A stretch of DNA of 64,000 nt from Siphonodentalium dalli (taxonomy: Eukaryota > Mollusca > Scaphopoda > Gadilida > Siphonodentaliidae). Every line of letters begins with the position of its first letter. Within the stretch, counting starts at the first letter, position 1. The position numbers and the translations under genes are program-made. The DNA lies in contig CP136061.1 of assembly GCA_032622095.1 (NCBI GenBank), positions 136,731,587 through 136,795,586 of the forward strand, given 5' to 3'. Of the stretch, positions 1-9,964 are shown piece after piece. A model generated the notes under the pieces. It saw only the letters and a list, made by a program, of their open reading frames with translations. It searched no databases and was not told where the DNA came from.

Positions 1-137
1 TCAACGTCTTCTTTGTCGCAAGGACGTGGGCGTTTTTTGCCGGCATTCTTGTTTGGTTTCTTTCTGTTATTTCTCGTCAATTGTGTTAGGTTGTATACTT
101 TCGGCATATTATTGCAGGCCTTCGATTCTGTAAAATG
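1..137 (-). pseudogene. Possible lysine-rich tail exon of a MULE-type transposase (partial)
   Basis: Read on the minus strand, a good acceptor (a pyrimidine stretch ending TTTTACAG) is followed by an open frame that runs off the start of the window. It reads ESKACNNMPKVYNLTQLTRN and then a strongly basic stretch with KKPNKNAGKKRPRP. Basic tails of this kind commonly follow the SWIM zinc finger in MULE-derived proteins, and a SWIM exon lies upstream on the same strand at 850. I could not find a matching donor in that exon, because its frame ends in a stop at 850-852. The link between the two is therefore an inference, and this could be an unrelated exon or a chance frame. Confidence 0.35.
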
Positions 138-849
138 CAGGAGTGTGGTTGGTCACTCGCCTAACCTGAAACCCAGGCGTGTGATTTTGGTGGATATTTC
201 GGGGGTATAAAATGACAAACGAAGACTCAAAATTAAATCAATTTTATCACCATTGTGATTCATCTTGTACACATGTATTCTCCACATTGAAGTAATTAAA
301 ACTCCATTCTCGAATTGCGTCGTAATGCTTCCGTTGGATGTAAGTTGTTATGAAATGCGGTCAGAGACCATGTAACCACGTGAGAGTTTCCTGTTGTGTG
401 AACTATTTTTAAAAATAATGTTTGATTGCCCCGAACTCAAGTTTCAATTTCTATTCATCTTCACCGCCTATCGGGGCGGCTTCATTTAGAACGCAACACA
501 ATCATGGTACCAAAATTACGTTGCATTGGTGATGGGGTGCACGGTGGGATTAATTTAAATATGTCATGTTGGTAACAATATCTAGCCGAGAATTACTCAG
601 ACCTACATACGAATGCGACGACATCGCTAAACGCACCTGACTATAATAATGTTCTAGCGCATGCGCAAAACTTAAAACAATTACTTCCGTCGTATACGGC
701 ATGTCTGTCAGTCTTCTCCAGCAAACAAGGTTGATCGTTATTATAAACCCTTTTTCAATCGTGCGCCGAATATCGCCGAGGAGTGTGATTAATTACTCGC
801 CAAGATTTAATTTCAGGCGTGCTATGGTGCGCGAGCGCGATCGCACGCC
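138..849. repeat. Gene-free stretch with a duplicated ~45-bp motif
   Basis: No coding exon is seen. A motif beginning AGGAGTGTGGTTGGTCACTC at about 141-186 recurs, diverged but in the same orientation, at about 779-825, ending in both copies with an AGGCGTG word. The two copies bracket about 600 bp that I do not recognise. This could be the duplicated edge of an insertion or two copies of an intron-border repeat. Confidence 0.4.
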
Positions 850-1800
850 TCATAATCGAATGCCTGTAATATTGTCGTCATCGCACTTCATTCCAACACT
901 CAACTTGGCAGCCACGATGTGCCAACAAATACCCAAGGCAGGACATACACATTTTTCGTTAGGGAACAATGTCACTGTATATTTATCACCTTTTGGCCCA
1001 TTGACGACAAACGCACCCGCTTGTGGACAACTGAAAACGTTGTTTTGGTCTACTGCGCGTTGGGCGAGAGCATGTTGTGAGGAGATCGGCCTAATGTGTA
1101 CATCGTCTTCAGCATCTGTTGATTCTTCTTCGTCTTCTGAACCGCGCTTTTGTTGTTTTGCTGATATTGTGTGTTTCAGTTGTCCTTTTACGAAGGCGAC
1201 AATATCAGCTGGCTTGATTATATCGTCGGGCATCACAACTGTCTCTGGGTCTCGAATGTGGTGTCTGTGTTGTGGTTTTAGTTCATAGTCCCCGACATAA
1301 CAGAAACCTCTCATCAGTTCAAGCACATGAAACTTTTGTAAGAAATGAAGTGCCAGAACAACCGAGTCCATAGGCACTTGCTTCCAATCTAATAGATCCT
1401 TGTACACATAGTTGAATCCTTCTGATATGTTGTTTGTTATTCCAGAATGATGGTTATATATCCCAAGTTCTTCCAGAACAAACCTACAGCAATGCTCTTG
1501 GATGGACTACTTTATGTTGGCATTGAAATGTTCGAGGAAGGATGCACTCCAGTTGACACTTAATGCTGCTACCATATCGTTAAACTCTTGTTGAGTTTCG
1601 CAACGGAGAAGACTGTCAATATCAGTGCAATAGACAGCCACATCATCACCTTTACCGCCGTGCTTTCGCACCCAAACTTTTATGTCACTCTTTATATGGT
1701 TCCAACAGAAGACGAGCTTTGCGTTTGGAACAAAATTGGATATCGCATTCGAGAAGGCACTTTCTCTGTCCGAAATTCCGAGTACACAATTTCCCCCGAG
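850..1800 (-). pseudogene. MULE-type transposase, C-terminal half with SWIM zinc finger (decayed)
   Basis: The minus strand encodes about 316 codons in one frame. They start near VLGISDRESAFSNAI, an acidic catalytic-type motif followed by a helix. Then comes KLVFCWNHIKSDIKVW, the conserved C..H region of MULE transposases, and last a SWIM zinc finger with CVCPALGICWH (pattern CxCx6CxH) and AAKLSVGM. A single in-frame TAG at 1507-1509 interrupts the frame. Downstream of it the frame is open for 185 codons from ATG at 1407 to the stop at 850. MULE transposases cut and paste DNA in the nucleus, and the SWIM finger probably binds nucleic acid. The N-terminal part with the first catalytic aspartate is not found upstream. 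I read this as an inactive remnant. A host gene derived from a MULE is less likely, given the stop. Confidence 0.75.
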
Positions 1801-2225
1801 TCGGCGTCGGGCCGGAGTATGACATTTGTTGACACCACGACAAATGTGAGAATTGAATATGTTTCACTGCATAAAATAATTAATTCATATCACCAATATA
1901 TTTCTACAACCTGTTAAAAGTATTGTACAACATTTAATGTTTGTGAAGTGGATAGTGAAGCGTGAAATTCAAGATTTAGCTCGGGTACACTTTTTCCTGG
2001 AGTACACTTTTTAGTGTGTTTTCGAAGTAAAAATGCTATTAAAAAGTATGTTAGTAATTTTTTCGGTAATTTTTTTATCACGTATTGAATAAATTGGCAT
2101 AGTAGCATATAATTTAGCAAAAGAAATTTGTTTTTCCATAATGTAGAAAAGATATGCAACATATATCTTCCGAGTACACATTTTCTCTGAGTCGGAGCCG
2201 GGGCCGGAGTACACTTTTTAGTGAC
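1775..2225. repeat. Degenerate repeat with GAGTACAC / GAGTCGGAGCCGGGGCCGG blocks
   Basis: A block reading CGAGTACACA..., then GAGTCGGCGTCGGGCCGGAG at about 1779-1820, recurs as GAGTACACATTTTCTCTGAG plus GAGCCGGGGCCGGAGTACAC near 2171-2212. A shorter GAGTACACTTTTTA copy lies near 2000-2013. The blocks overlap the 5' edge of the MULE remnant. Nothing coding is seen between 1920 and 2310. Confidence 0.4.
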
Positions 2226-2318
2226 CATCATATTATTGGGCAATTTGAGATACAGACATTACAATTGACAGTGCATTACATTAGTCAATTTAGTGCTGCA
2301 TAGTTATATACATGAGTG

Positions 2319-3672
2319 CAGGGTTGGTGATTTTTTGGATTTTTTAAAATAAATCAAAAAAATTGATTTATTTGATTTAAATCAGATTTATTTGATTTAA
2401 ATCGATTTTTTGGATTTTTTTTCTAATTGTTATGAAAATATGCAATTGTGCAATGTCTTTGATATATGAAGGTTCTAAAAGGTGTTGCTTATTATATCCA
2501 AGGCTGGATTAATCAAAATTCTATTATTATTTTTTGTATAACTACACAGCCCTGGGAATTAGCCTAGTCAATAGGCAATGCCTAGGTAAAAGCAGAGGCA
2601 AAATCGGTTTGCCTAGGCAATTATATTTCCTAGGTAAAACAAGTTCATTGGGTTACTAAATTTGATTTTTGTCTATCAGAAATAGAACCTCTTTAGCCAA
2701 AATGACTTCCTTCAATCACTCTTTACATATATTGTCCTACAGTTGTTTCCATGGCACTGGGCAATTAACTAGCTACATGTACCGGTATAAGGACACTTGT
2801 TTTCAAGATGATTTGTGGATTTGTACATATATGTTGAGTACTAGTGGCATGGAAATAATGTTCCCCAAAATAACTTAGCATTTCAGGTTATTATTGAATC
2901 ATATTGATTTGAGATGGCAATATTGTTGGAAAATTGCCTAGGTAAAATCTGTTTTTTCCTAGGCCGATTTCTTTCACCTAGGCAAATATATTGCCTAGGC
3001 AAATTTTCCTTAATTCCCAGGGCTGACTACATGTATCAAGCACAAATATCATGGCAGAACAGATATAGCGACCATGTACTTTAATTATGCATACACTTAG
3101 GTCCATGTGAGTTCCAATGTTGTGATATTTGGATAAGTAGACCTGTGCTTAAAGATTTACTAAAACATTTAGTAAATTTTAGCTGAGAACTGAATATATT
3201 ATCAATCACCTTTTCTCCTCGGTGACGAGGACATACATGTAATAACACCATACATATATCAAGTATGGATAACTAGAGTAGTTTAGATGGCACAGTATAT
3301 GGTATAATTACTTTGTTGGTATTTACATGTATGGCAATCAGAAAAGGAAAGGAAATTTAATAGTGTATAAATGAGGAGTGCTGAATCTGATTGTAGTTAC
3401 AAATAAGCGGAACAGGTCGTTGCTGGAGCAGTAATCCCAGAACCATGCAGTATGCCTGTTTCTATAGGGTTGACAATTACTTCACAATTTCATATCTATT
3501 ATCCAATTTTGTATATTGTTTAATCATAATCATGTTATAGTTTACAAAAAACCTTGTTAGATATTACAAATTCTTGAGATATGCAATCATTTCAAAATTT
3601 TTGATTTAAATCAATGATTTTTTTGAAAAACATCTTTGATTTAAATCACTTGATTTAAATCAGCCAACCCTG
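2319..3672. mobile_element. hAT-like non-autonomous element with GATTTAAATC subterminal array
   Basis: The ends CAGGGTTGG and CCAACCCTG are inverted repeats. They are flanked by identical 8-bp direct repeats CATGAGTG at 2311-2318 and 3673-3680. An 8-bp duplication and a CAGGG start fit the hAT superfamily. Just inside each end lie several copies of the palindrome GATTTAAATC or close variants (2340-2420 and 3600-3662). No transposase frame is present in the 1354 bp. A second element (2547-3025) is nested inside. The right target repeat lies 11 bp before an open frame of a MULE remnant, so this element probably landed next to or inside older transposon debris. Confidence 0.85.
2547..3025. mobile_element. 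Nested element with GCCTAGGC subterminal array
   Basis: The 15-bp ends CAGCCCTGGGAATTA and TAATTCCCAGGGCTG are inverted repeats (479 bp overall). They are bounded by direct repeats ACTACA at 2541-2546 and 3026-3031. Multiple GCCTAGG/CCTAGGC words cluster near both ends (2560-2640 and 2935-3002). It sits inside the 2319-3672 element, so it inserted later. The layout resembles hAT-type MITEs, but only 6 bp of target duplication can be read. A degenerate patch with the same GCCTAGG words occurs at 6224-6275. Confidence 0.75.
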
Positions 3673-3690
3673 CATGAGTGCAAGTGTGAA

Positions 3691-3913
3691 ATAATACCTT
3701 TAATACACGTCGAAACAATAAATGATGTTGACAATAAGAGGTTCTGTTTTCGAGTGACGGTCGTACAGAACGACGGCAAAAGGAAGCCGTTCCCTCTAGT
3801 CTTCGCATTGATGTCACTTCGAACGAAACAGGATTATGTTGCCGTGCTGAACGCAGTAAAGTCTAAACTCGACATGCCTGAAGTGACTCACTTCATGCTA
3901 GACTTTGAAGAAG
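3691..3913 (+). pseudogene. MULE-type transposase core exon (partial)
   Basis: An open frame from about 3691 includes FRVTVVQNDGKRKPFPLVFA, LMSLRTKQDYVAVLNAV and MPEVTHFMLDFE. This matches the MULE transposase core: a hydrophobic strand with PLVFALMS, a DYxxVLxAV helix, then the DFE acidic motif. After the DFE it meets a possible donor, AAG|GTGTGT, at 3913/3914. The remaining frame to 3993 reads into a run of alanines (GCA repeats) and stops, which looks like intron. The acceptor is uncertain. It lies opposite in strand to the remnant at 850-1800, and both carry an acidic motif at this point. They are therefore two different MULE copies, not pieces of one gene. Confidence 0.6.
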
Positions 3914-4277
3914 GTGTGTACCACTGTTATACGAAGAAGAGACCGGCACAGTGCAGACAGACAATAGCAGCAGCAGCAACAGCCCCAAATTAATCATTGT
4001 TCGTTTGTTAAACTTATTAAATTTTGTTTTTAATCTTCGTTCATATTCATTCATTCTGTTTTTAAATTTCGTTCATTAAACTTCGTAATAAATAAACATA
4101 TTATCGTTGATGCATTTTTGTGTTCATAAGTTATATTATATTACATGTGTATTTATTGTTGTCCATGTTGTTAAATCAAATAAAAATCTATAAAAAAACA
4201 ACCCAGTTTCGTTAAACAAACATCTCATAATCCCCTCACACCTCCTAATTAGCCACTGATTACCGCTAATTGATTTT

Positions 4278-4366
4278 TGGGGGCGGGTTGTCCGGGGGCG
4301 GGTTGTCTCAGAGTGAAAGGGGGCGGGTTGTCTCGGGGGCGGGTTGTCTCGGGGGCGGGTAGTCAC
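4278..4366. repeat. GC-rich minisatellite, unit GGGGGCGGGTTGTCTC
   Basis: Five imperfect copies of a 16-bp unit with paired runs of G lie in otherwise AT-rich DNA. The G runs could form a G-quadruplex on this strand. The 76-codon frame on the other strand (proline, arginine and threonine rich) is only the translation of the repeat. Confidence 0.8.
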
Positions 4367-4439
4367 GGACCCGTCAGCTGCCGGTGACCATAAAGTTTGG
4401 TATAAGTTTTAATATACCAGGCCCAACTCATGAAACCCA

Positions 4440-4790
4440 TAAATACAATGTTCAATGAAATTGAAAATTAATAAACGTGCAGACCCAAATAATGAATGTC
4501 TATTACTCGCCCTCATTTATTGGGAAAAATTTGAAAGACCCAAATAATAGTGCAGGGGGGAATTTCCAGCAAATTTTTATAAAATTAACAGTGAGGAAGT
4601 GAAATTTTTATATTTTATACATAACTTGGCAAGCTTTTTCTTCTCCGCAAGATTATATATATATTTTTTTTTGACAAAAAGTGTCCGCCATGTTTAAATT
4701 CTCAAGGGGAAACAACAACAATTTTTACAGAAATTCCCTAAAGACAGAGTGCGTAAAGAGGCCTCGAAGTTTTATTCTACATACATCAAT
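4440..4790 (+). repeat. Interspersed repeat, copy 1 (ACGTGCAGACCCAAATAA family)
   Basis: This segment runs from ACGTGCAGACCCAAATAA to beyond TCCGCCATGTTTAAATTCTC. It matches 10024-10290 nearly base for base. In the second location it lies inside the 1-kb inverted-repeat element at 9965-11004, so this copy is probably a fragment of the same family. No coding function is seen. The 81-codon frame here is a chance frame. Confidence 0.7.
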
Positions 4791-5523
4791 ATTTCTGAGC
4801 ATTAGTCGTAAAAACAGTAAACAAAAAAAAGAAACAAACATTTTTTATTTAATTTTTTTTTTTAGAAAATTTGGACTTTTTCTCAAAATATCAATAAAAA
4901 CTTTAGGGTCGGCGGGTTATTTTTAGGGTCGGTCGATGTACGGAAACATAGCATCTTCTTTTTTTGGCCTTACCGGTATCTAGAGGTTACAAGTTCGGGC
5001 CGGTTGATCATTGTTATGTCGACTGATTTCATAATTGATTATAGATAGGTTTGTTGGGTATATTTAAACATTAGTCTTCATATTGTGTTTCAACGAAAGT
5101 AATATTGCGATTATATCGTTAATCACAATTATTTTCTAAAAAATCTTGATTATTTTTTTAGCCAATATCGCCCAGCACTAATTTTATCTTGAATTAAAAT
5201 TTGAATTATAATCATAACTGACTTGGGCGACATTACTTGTTAGACCTACAGGCTACACCAAAAAGAATGAAGTGATGATCACCACAATAAAATTCTCTCT
5301 CGAGAGCCTCAACAACTGTCAACAGTGTGTAACAAATTGAGAAAATTCCGGAAATAAGGAGCGTCTCTTTCCTCATCACCTACTAGTAACAGCTAGATGC
5401 AAGGAAAATGCATTTCAGGGCCTCAAAAAATTTTTCACCCACTGCGCCGAACCATGCCCGGTACTGTAGGTCCGGGGTCCTTCTCTAAAACAACTGCTAA
5501 TAAAATATTTCAGAACAATTCAA
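4791..5523. other. Gene-free stretch with a possible hAT right end
   Basis: No exon is recognised. The sequence ATATCGCCCAGCACTA at 5165-5180 has the look of a hAT right terminus (…CCCAGCACTA), and ATCG/ATTAATC words precede it. No partner left end or target duplication could be read. The rest is AT-rich and featureless. Confidence 0.3.
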
Positions 5524-5960
5524 TAGGGCTGGGACGGACGATACACCGATGTATCGTTGTATCGAGATATATTGATTTAAGATACGCATATTGGTACTCA
5601 TCAGCAAATATCGTGGTATCTAGATACATGATGCATCTTTAAAAAACGATCAGAGAAACCTGAAAGTGTGGAAATGTAACTATTGTTATAACCCTAATTT
5701 ACCATGTCAATTTCAATGCCTTGCCTTCATATTCAGTTTAATATACATCTTTAAGATTCAAATAGGCCTTTTATTGGACAATCGTTATGGAAAATCTCAG
5801 ATAAATTACAATATCAACTTGTCATTAGACTTCAAAATGGGAAATGTCATCTGTCTAGATGGACTTTATGAATTTATTACTGTATTGAGATACATATCGG
5901 ATCGTGACGACTGTATCGAGATATGTATCGTATCGTGACATTAGCGTATCGTCCCACCCA
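5524..5960. mobile_element. Decayed hAT-like element with TATCGATA-type subterminal words
   Basis: The left end TAGGGCTGGGACGGACGATA and right end TATCGTCCCACCCACC are imperfect inverted repeats. Words such as GTATCGAGATA and GATACATC crowd both ends (5540-5640 and 5880-5950). The inside is AT-rich and codes for nothing recognisable. No clean 8-bp duplication is readable, which suggests age. Confidence 0.6.
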
Positions 5961-6290
5961 CCACTTCGACTAATCCGAACTAATTACTGTGTTAGATCGA
6001 GTGGTCATCGCGACTTAATTTCACTTCGTCTTAACCAATTTTTTCAACTAAACCGATTCGACTAAAGCGGGTTTTTAATACAAAGAAAGTACATAGATTT
6101 TGCCAGGACCACGATGCTACTTTGACAAAAGCGGGGTTTTCGAATTATCAACGTTTGACTTCTTTTCTTCTCTTTATAAAAAATTGAGACCAACATGTGG
6201 TTATACTGGCACAGCGCATATAATTCACCTAGGCAAAAGGCGATGCCTAGGTGTTGCCTAGGTAATTTTCAATTTGCGTAGCCAATTTTT

Positions 6291-7599
6291 ATACGCCCGT
6301 TTGAAAAAACGGCCGTATTATAGTATTGGTCTGTCCGTCCGTCCGGGCGTCCGTTAACCTGGTTTCCGGATGATAACTTTACCAAATTTAATAAAATTTG
6401 GTATGTGGGTTTATTAGCCGAAAAGTAAGTTTTTGTACTTAGAAAATCCTTGAAATTTGTTGTCCGGATGATAACTTTAGTATAGTTTATCGGAATGAAT
6501 CCAAATTTGGTATATTACTTTCTCCCACCAAAACACAGGTCAAGTTCGAACTTGGGTTCTGTCCGACCATTTTTGGCAGAGTTATGCCCCTTTTTCGACT
6601 CAGAAAATTCAGTTTTTCTTATGTTTTTTGGTTTCCGGATGATAACTCGATTTTGGAATGTTTATACGCAAAACCCGTTTTTTGTGGATTACATATATCG
6701 AAATACAGCTCAAGTCCGAATTTCGTTTTAATCCGATAATTTTTGCGAGAGTTATGGCCCTTTTTTGACGTAATTTGTTGTCCGGATGATAACTTTAGTT
6801 AGAGTGAACCGATTTCAATCAAATTTGGTATGTGGGTTTATTAGGAGAAAAGACAGCTCAAGATCGAATTTGGTTTCTGTCCGCCAATTTTCACCGGAGT
6901 TATGCCCCTTATTTGACATAATTCCGGATGATAACTTTAGTTAGAGTGAACCGATTTCAATCAAATTTGGTATGTGGGTTTATTAGGAGAAAAGACAGCT
7001 CAAGTTCGAATTTGGGTTCCGTCCGCCAATTTTCACCGGAGTTATGCCCCTTATTTGACTTAGAAAATCCCATGAAATTTGTTGTCCGGATGATAACTTT
7101 ACTAGAGCTTATCGGATTCAATGATAATTTGGTATATTACTTTCTCCCACCAAAACACAGGTCAAGTTCGAATTTGGGTTCCATCCGCCAATTTTCCCCA
7201 GAGAGGGCGTATTTTGCACGCCCAGCGTAGCTCTTGTTTGGCGTAATTTGACTTAGAAAATCCCTGAAATTTGTTGTCCGGATGATAACTTTAGTTAGAG
7301 TGAACCGATTTCAATCAAATTTGGTATGTGGGTTTATTAGGAGAAAAGACAGCTCAAGTTCGAATTTGGGTTCCGTACGGAGTTATGCCGGAGTTATGCC
7401 CCTTATTTGACGTAATTTGACTTAGAAAATCCCTGAAATTTGTTGTCCGGATGATAACTTTTCTAGAGCTTATCGGATTCAATGATAATTTGGTATATTA
7501 CTTTCTCCCACCAAAACACAGGTCAAGTTCAAATTTGGGTTCCATCCGCCAATTTTCCCCAGAGAGGGTGTATTTTGCACGCCCAGCGTAGCTCTTGTT
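6291..7599 (+). mobile_element. Pearl-like (Helentron-associated) element with two 3' ends
   Basis: The 5' end is a hairpin (CCGTTTGAAAAAACGG) behind ATACGCCC, followed by a GTCC microsatellite (6331-6356). The core is a tandem array of a ~165-bp unit carrying CCGGATGATAACTTTAGTTA, AAATTTGGTATGTGGGTTTA, GTTCGAATTTGGGTTCCGTC and GGAGTTATGCCCCTTATTTG. The 3' end is GGGCGTATTTTGCACGCCC (a hairpin, and the complement of the 5' CGCCC) followed by AGCGTAGCTCTTGTTT. This terminus occurs twice, at about 7204-7239 and 7566-7600, with core units between. That layout fits bivalve pearl / Helentron-associated elements, which lack coding capacity. The 78- and 100-codon frames inside are repeat translations. 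Confidence 0.75.
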
Positions 7600-7600
7600 T

Positions 7601-8088
7601 TGTATGGGAAGTAATGGTGTGAGCATACAGGGAACAAATTATAGGGGCTGCTGGCAAGAATAGATGATACACTTATAAATTCTACCTGATTCTTGCGTGA
7701 CCAATCAGGGGAACAATTGGTTACCTAGAATTTCAGGGAACTGAACAATGGGTAAAAGCAGGCGAACTGAAAACAGGTTGCGCAAAATTTAGAAATTTGT
7801 AGGCCTGATTGTATGTACGTAGGAACAGCCTTTTAACGTCAATGCTGGCCCAGTTTTACAATTTGTTTTTCAAAAAGGTTGAAAATTGCGTCTCATGATA
7901 ACCAGTCAGAATAGGAGATCATATTTGATGGAGTTTGCGGCTATGAGCTATGTTTAATCTCGAAGCTTTGTGTCTCAGTTGAACATAAATTCAGAGCCGC
8001 AAACATCAGACCATGTTACTGACGGTCAATTTATCTCAATAACTTACAAATTTTTATTTTTCAAACATTTACCACCCTGTATGTTTTT
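7601..8088. other. Gene-free stretch
   Basis: No coding exon, RNA gene or strong repeat is recognised. A pair of words around GCCGCAAAC / GTTTGCGGCT near 7938 and 7997 forms a loose inverted repeat, possibly the stem of a short unrecognised element. Confidence 0.3.
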
Positions 8089-9396
8089 AGCTCACCTGAA
8101 TTGAAAATTCATGGGGAGCTATAGTCGTCACAAATGTGCGTTAGTGCGTCCGTCAACAATTTCTTTAAACGACTTCTTCTCCAATACCCCTTGTCCGATT
8201 TAGCTCAAATTTTGTGGGCAAGGTCCTATATGCGGCCCTGCAATTTCAGCATTTTACTTCGATTCGATTCTAGTGAAAAAAAAATCAAATTTCAATTATT
8301 TTTCGATTTGATTCTACCTAGTACCCTTTTGCACAGAAATCGTTCTGTGAACAAATATCCGCCGCAAAAAAATCAAGAAAACCTAATGATTTGGAATTTC
8401 TCTCCGTTATGATGCCGTTATTGTTACTGTTACAATAAAATACACAACGAACATATGAGTTTCATAAGGTAATTCAACCAGTTATGACTGACAATAAAAA
8501 AAATGGTGACGAAGCTTATAAAGCCATTTATTGTGAGATGTTTGTGAAATAAAATATTTTTCTCCATGGTCTTCTCGTGCGGTCGTCACTAGCTTTCAAT
8601 ATCGAAATGCACAAACTCGAATAAGGTCAATAACGATATAAGTTACATGAGTCACAAAATTCAAACTGAACTCAACTGGATGCCGAAATATTTTAAGTTT
8701 TGCTCACAGAACAGCTACGTTTGACAGACTATGCCTGACGTCAGACAGACATTGAATGTCAGCAGTACAATCCATTATCAATTCATTGTACATGTATAGC
8801 CCGGTGCCGGCTGGGCCCGGCCCATGGTTTAAGTAATCCCCAACGCTAAGTTATAGATGCCATTATGAGCTCTGCGGCCGCATTCAAAGTAATTTCCGAG
8901 ACGAAATTTTCCAATTTTCGGAGATTAATCCGATTCGAAATCGAATTTTAATTTTCGATGCATCGCAGGGCCCTCCTACGAGGTCCTTTGGTAATCATGT
9001 ACTAGATTCTTATTTGTTCAAGGGGCCTTGATTACTTCATTAAGGCCAAAGGCCTTTTTCGCAAGCAATCTTAAAAAACGATCAGTCAGAATTCTCTATA
9101 ATTTGGTCTGTAGGCTTAGTATGATACCTTGTTTTAGATTTGTTCAAGCCGTTAAGCTCGGATGATTTTTTAGGGGTCAAAGGTCACCCTGAACTTTGGG
9201 CATTTTTGGGATTCTGTGAAATGGCATTATAGTGACTTCTTCTCCAATATATCCCTTGTCCGATTCTGCTCAAATTTTGTGGGCATGGTCCTGGGGTCAT
9301 GTAGATTCTCATTTGTTCAAGGGGCCTTGATTGGTTCATCAGGTGCCCTGTATTCAGTAATGAGACCAAAGGCCCTTTTCCTGGCAGCTCTAGTTA
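8089..9396 (+). mobile_element. Pearl-like element, AGCTCACCTGAA family, interrupted
   Basis: It begins with the hairpin AGCTCACCTGAATTGAAAAT...GGGGAGCTATAG, then a short CGTCCGTC stretch. Core units contain CTTCTCCAATA, TTGTCCGATT, GCTCAAATTTTGTGGGCA and TTGTTCAAGGGGCCTTGATT. It ends at GGCAGCTCTAGTT. A second element (8228-8980) splits one unit, and the sequence resumes after it. It has no coding content. Confidence 0.6.
8228..8980. mobile_element. Probable hAT-like element inserted in a pearl-like element
   Basis: The host repeat is cut at AGGTCCT (8221-8227) and resumes with AGGTCCT (8981-8987), a 7-bp direct repeat. The ends share GGCCCTGC / GCAGGGCC as inverted repeats. Subterminal words CGATTCGATTC and CCGATTCGAAATCGAATT lie near the left and right ends. 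No transposase frame is seen in the 753 bp. The exact ends are uncertain by a few bases. Confidence 0.55.
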
Positions 9397-9528
9397 TGTC
9401 GGTCTTTTGCCATAAATGGCAAACTGGTGTATTCTGGGACCTTCTACGATGTTCAATAAGTGTATGAATGCTCACCAAAGTATTTAACGCTTCACCTTCT
9501 TGATCTGCCCTTTTTTTTTTTACTGTAG

Positions 9529-9900
9529 ACCCAACACTGGATATAGTGGGATATGGGCAAGCATAAAAAGGAGAATCTTCAAAGTTATCGAAAGAAAAGG
9601 AAGTTTAGGAAGAGGCAAAGGGACCGGAAAGAAAAGAATTCAAATGAAAGCAGTACTGATATTAATCATAGAAAAGATGATGCTTTGTACGATTCAGATG
9701 ACAGCTGTCACTCCAGTTTACCTCCATTTGTTGATTCTCCTGTTGTAAGAACTTCTTCTTCACATGACATTTCTAAAAATACTGATGAAAATTCAGATAT
9801 TGAAAAATTTCTCCAGCTAAAGGACGACCCAATTTATAGAGATTATAAGAGATTTGTTGCTTGGAAATTGACTGCAGAATTTTTTTATAAGTATTGCAAG
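9529..9900 (+). CDS. Orphan coding exon of an unrecognised gene (116 codons from ATG 9553)
   Basis: A strong acceptor (TTTTTTTTTTTACTGTAG, ending 9528) opens an exon. Its ATG at 9553 starts 116 codons that run in phase 0 to a good donor, AAG|GTATAC, at 9900/9901. The protein starts MGKHKKENLQSYRKKRKFRK, a highly basic nuclear-localisation-like segment. A serine/aspartate-rich middle follows, and it ends with DDPIYRDYKRFVAWKLTAEF, which may be the beginning of a folded domain. I do not recognise the family. The mix of splice signals, phase and low-complexity charged sequence favours a real first coding exon, but the gene could be transposon-derived. No later exon was found, and an inverted-repeat element begins 65 bp downstream. 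Confidence 0.5.
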
Positions 9901-9964
9901 GTATACATCACCCTAAGGCCACTGTTTTTAGCTTATCAAGACGCGAATAAGTGCACGTACATGT

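Noticed and set aside
701-1288. 195-codon frame on the + strand
   Set aside because: It is the antisense shadow of the MULE/SWIM frame on the minus strand, which has the recognisable motifs.
6291-7599. CRISPR-like array of ~165-bp direct repeats
   Set aside because: Units are contiguous without unique spacers and belong to a eukaryotic pearl-like element; the genome is animal.
9500-9748. 82-codon frame overlapping the orphan exon
   Set aside because: Runs in another frame over 9529-9900 and through the pyrimidine tract; the 9553 frame has the better charge pattern and ends at a donor.
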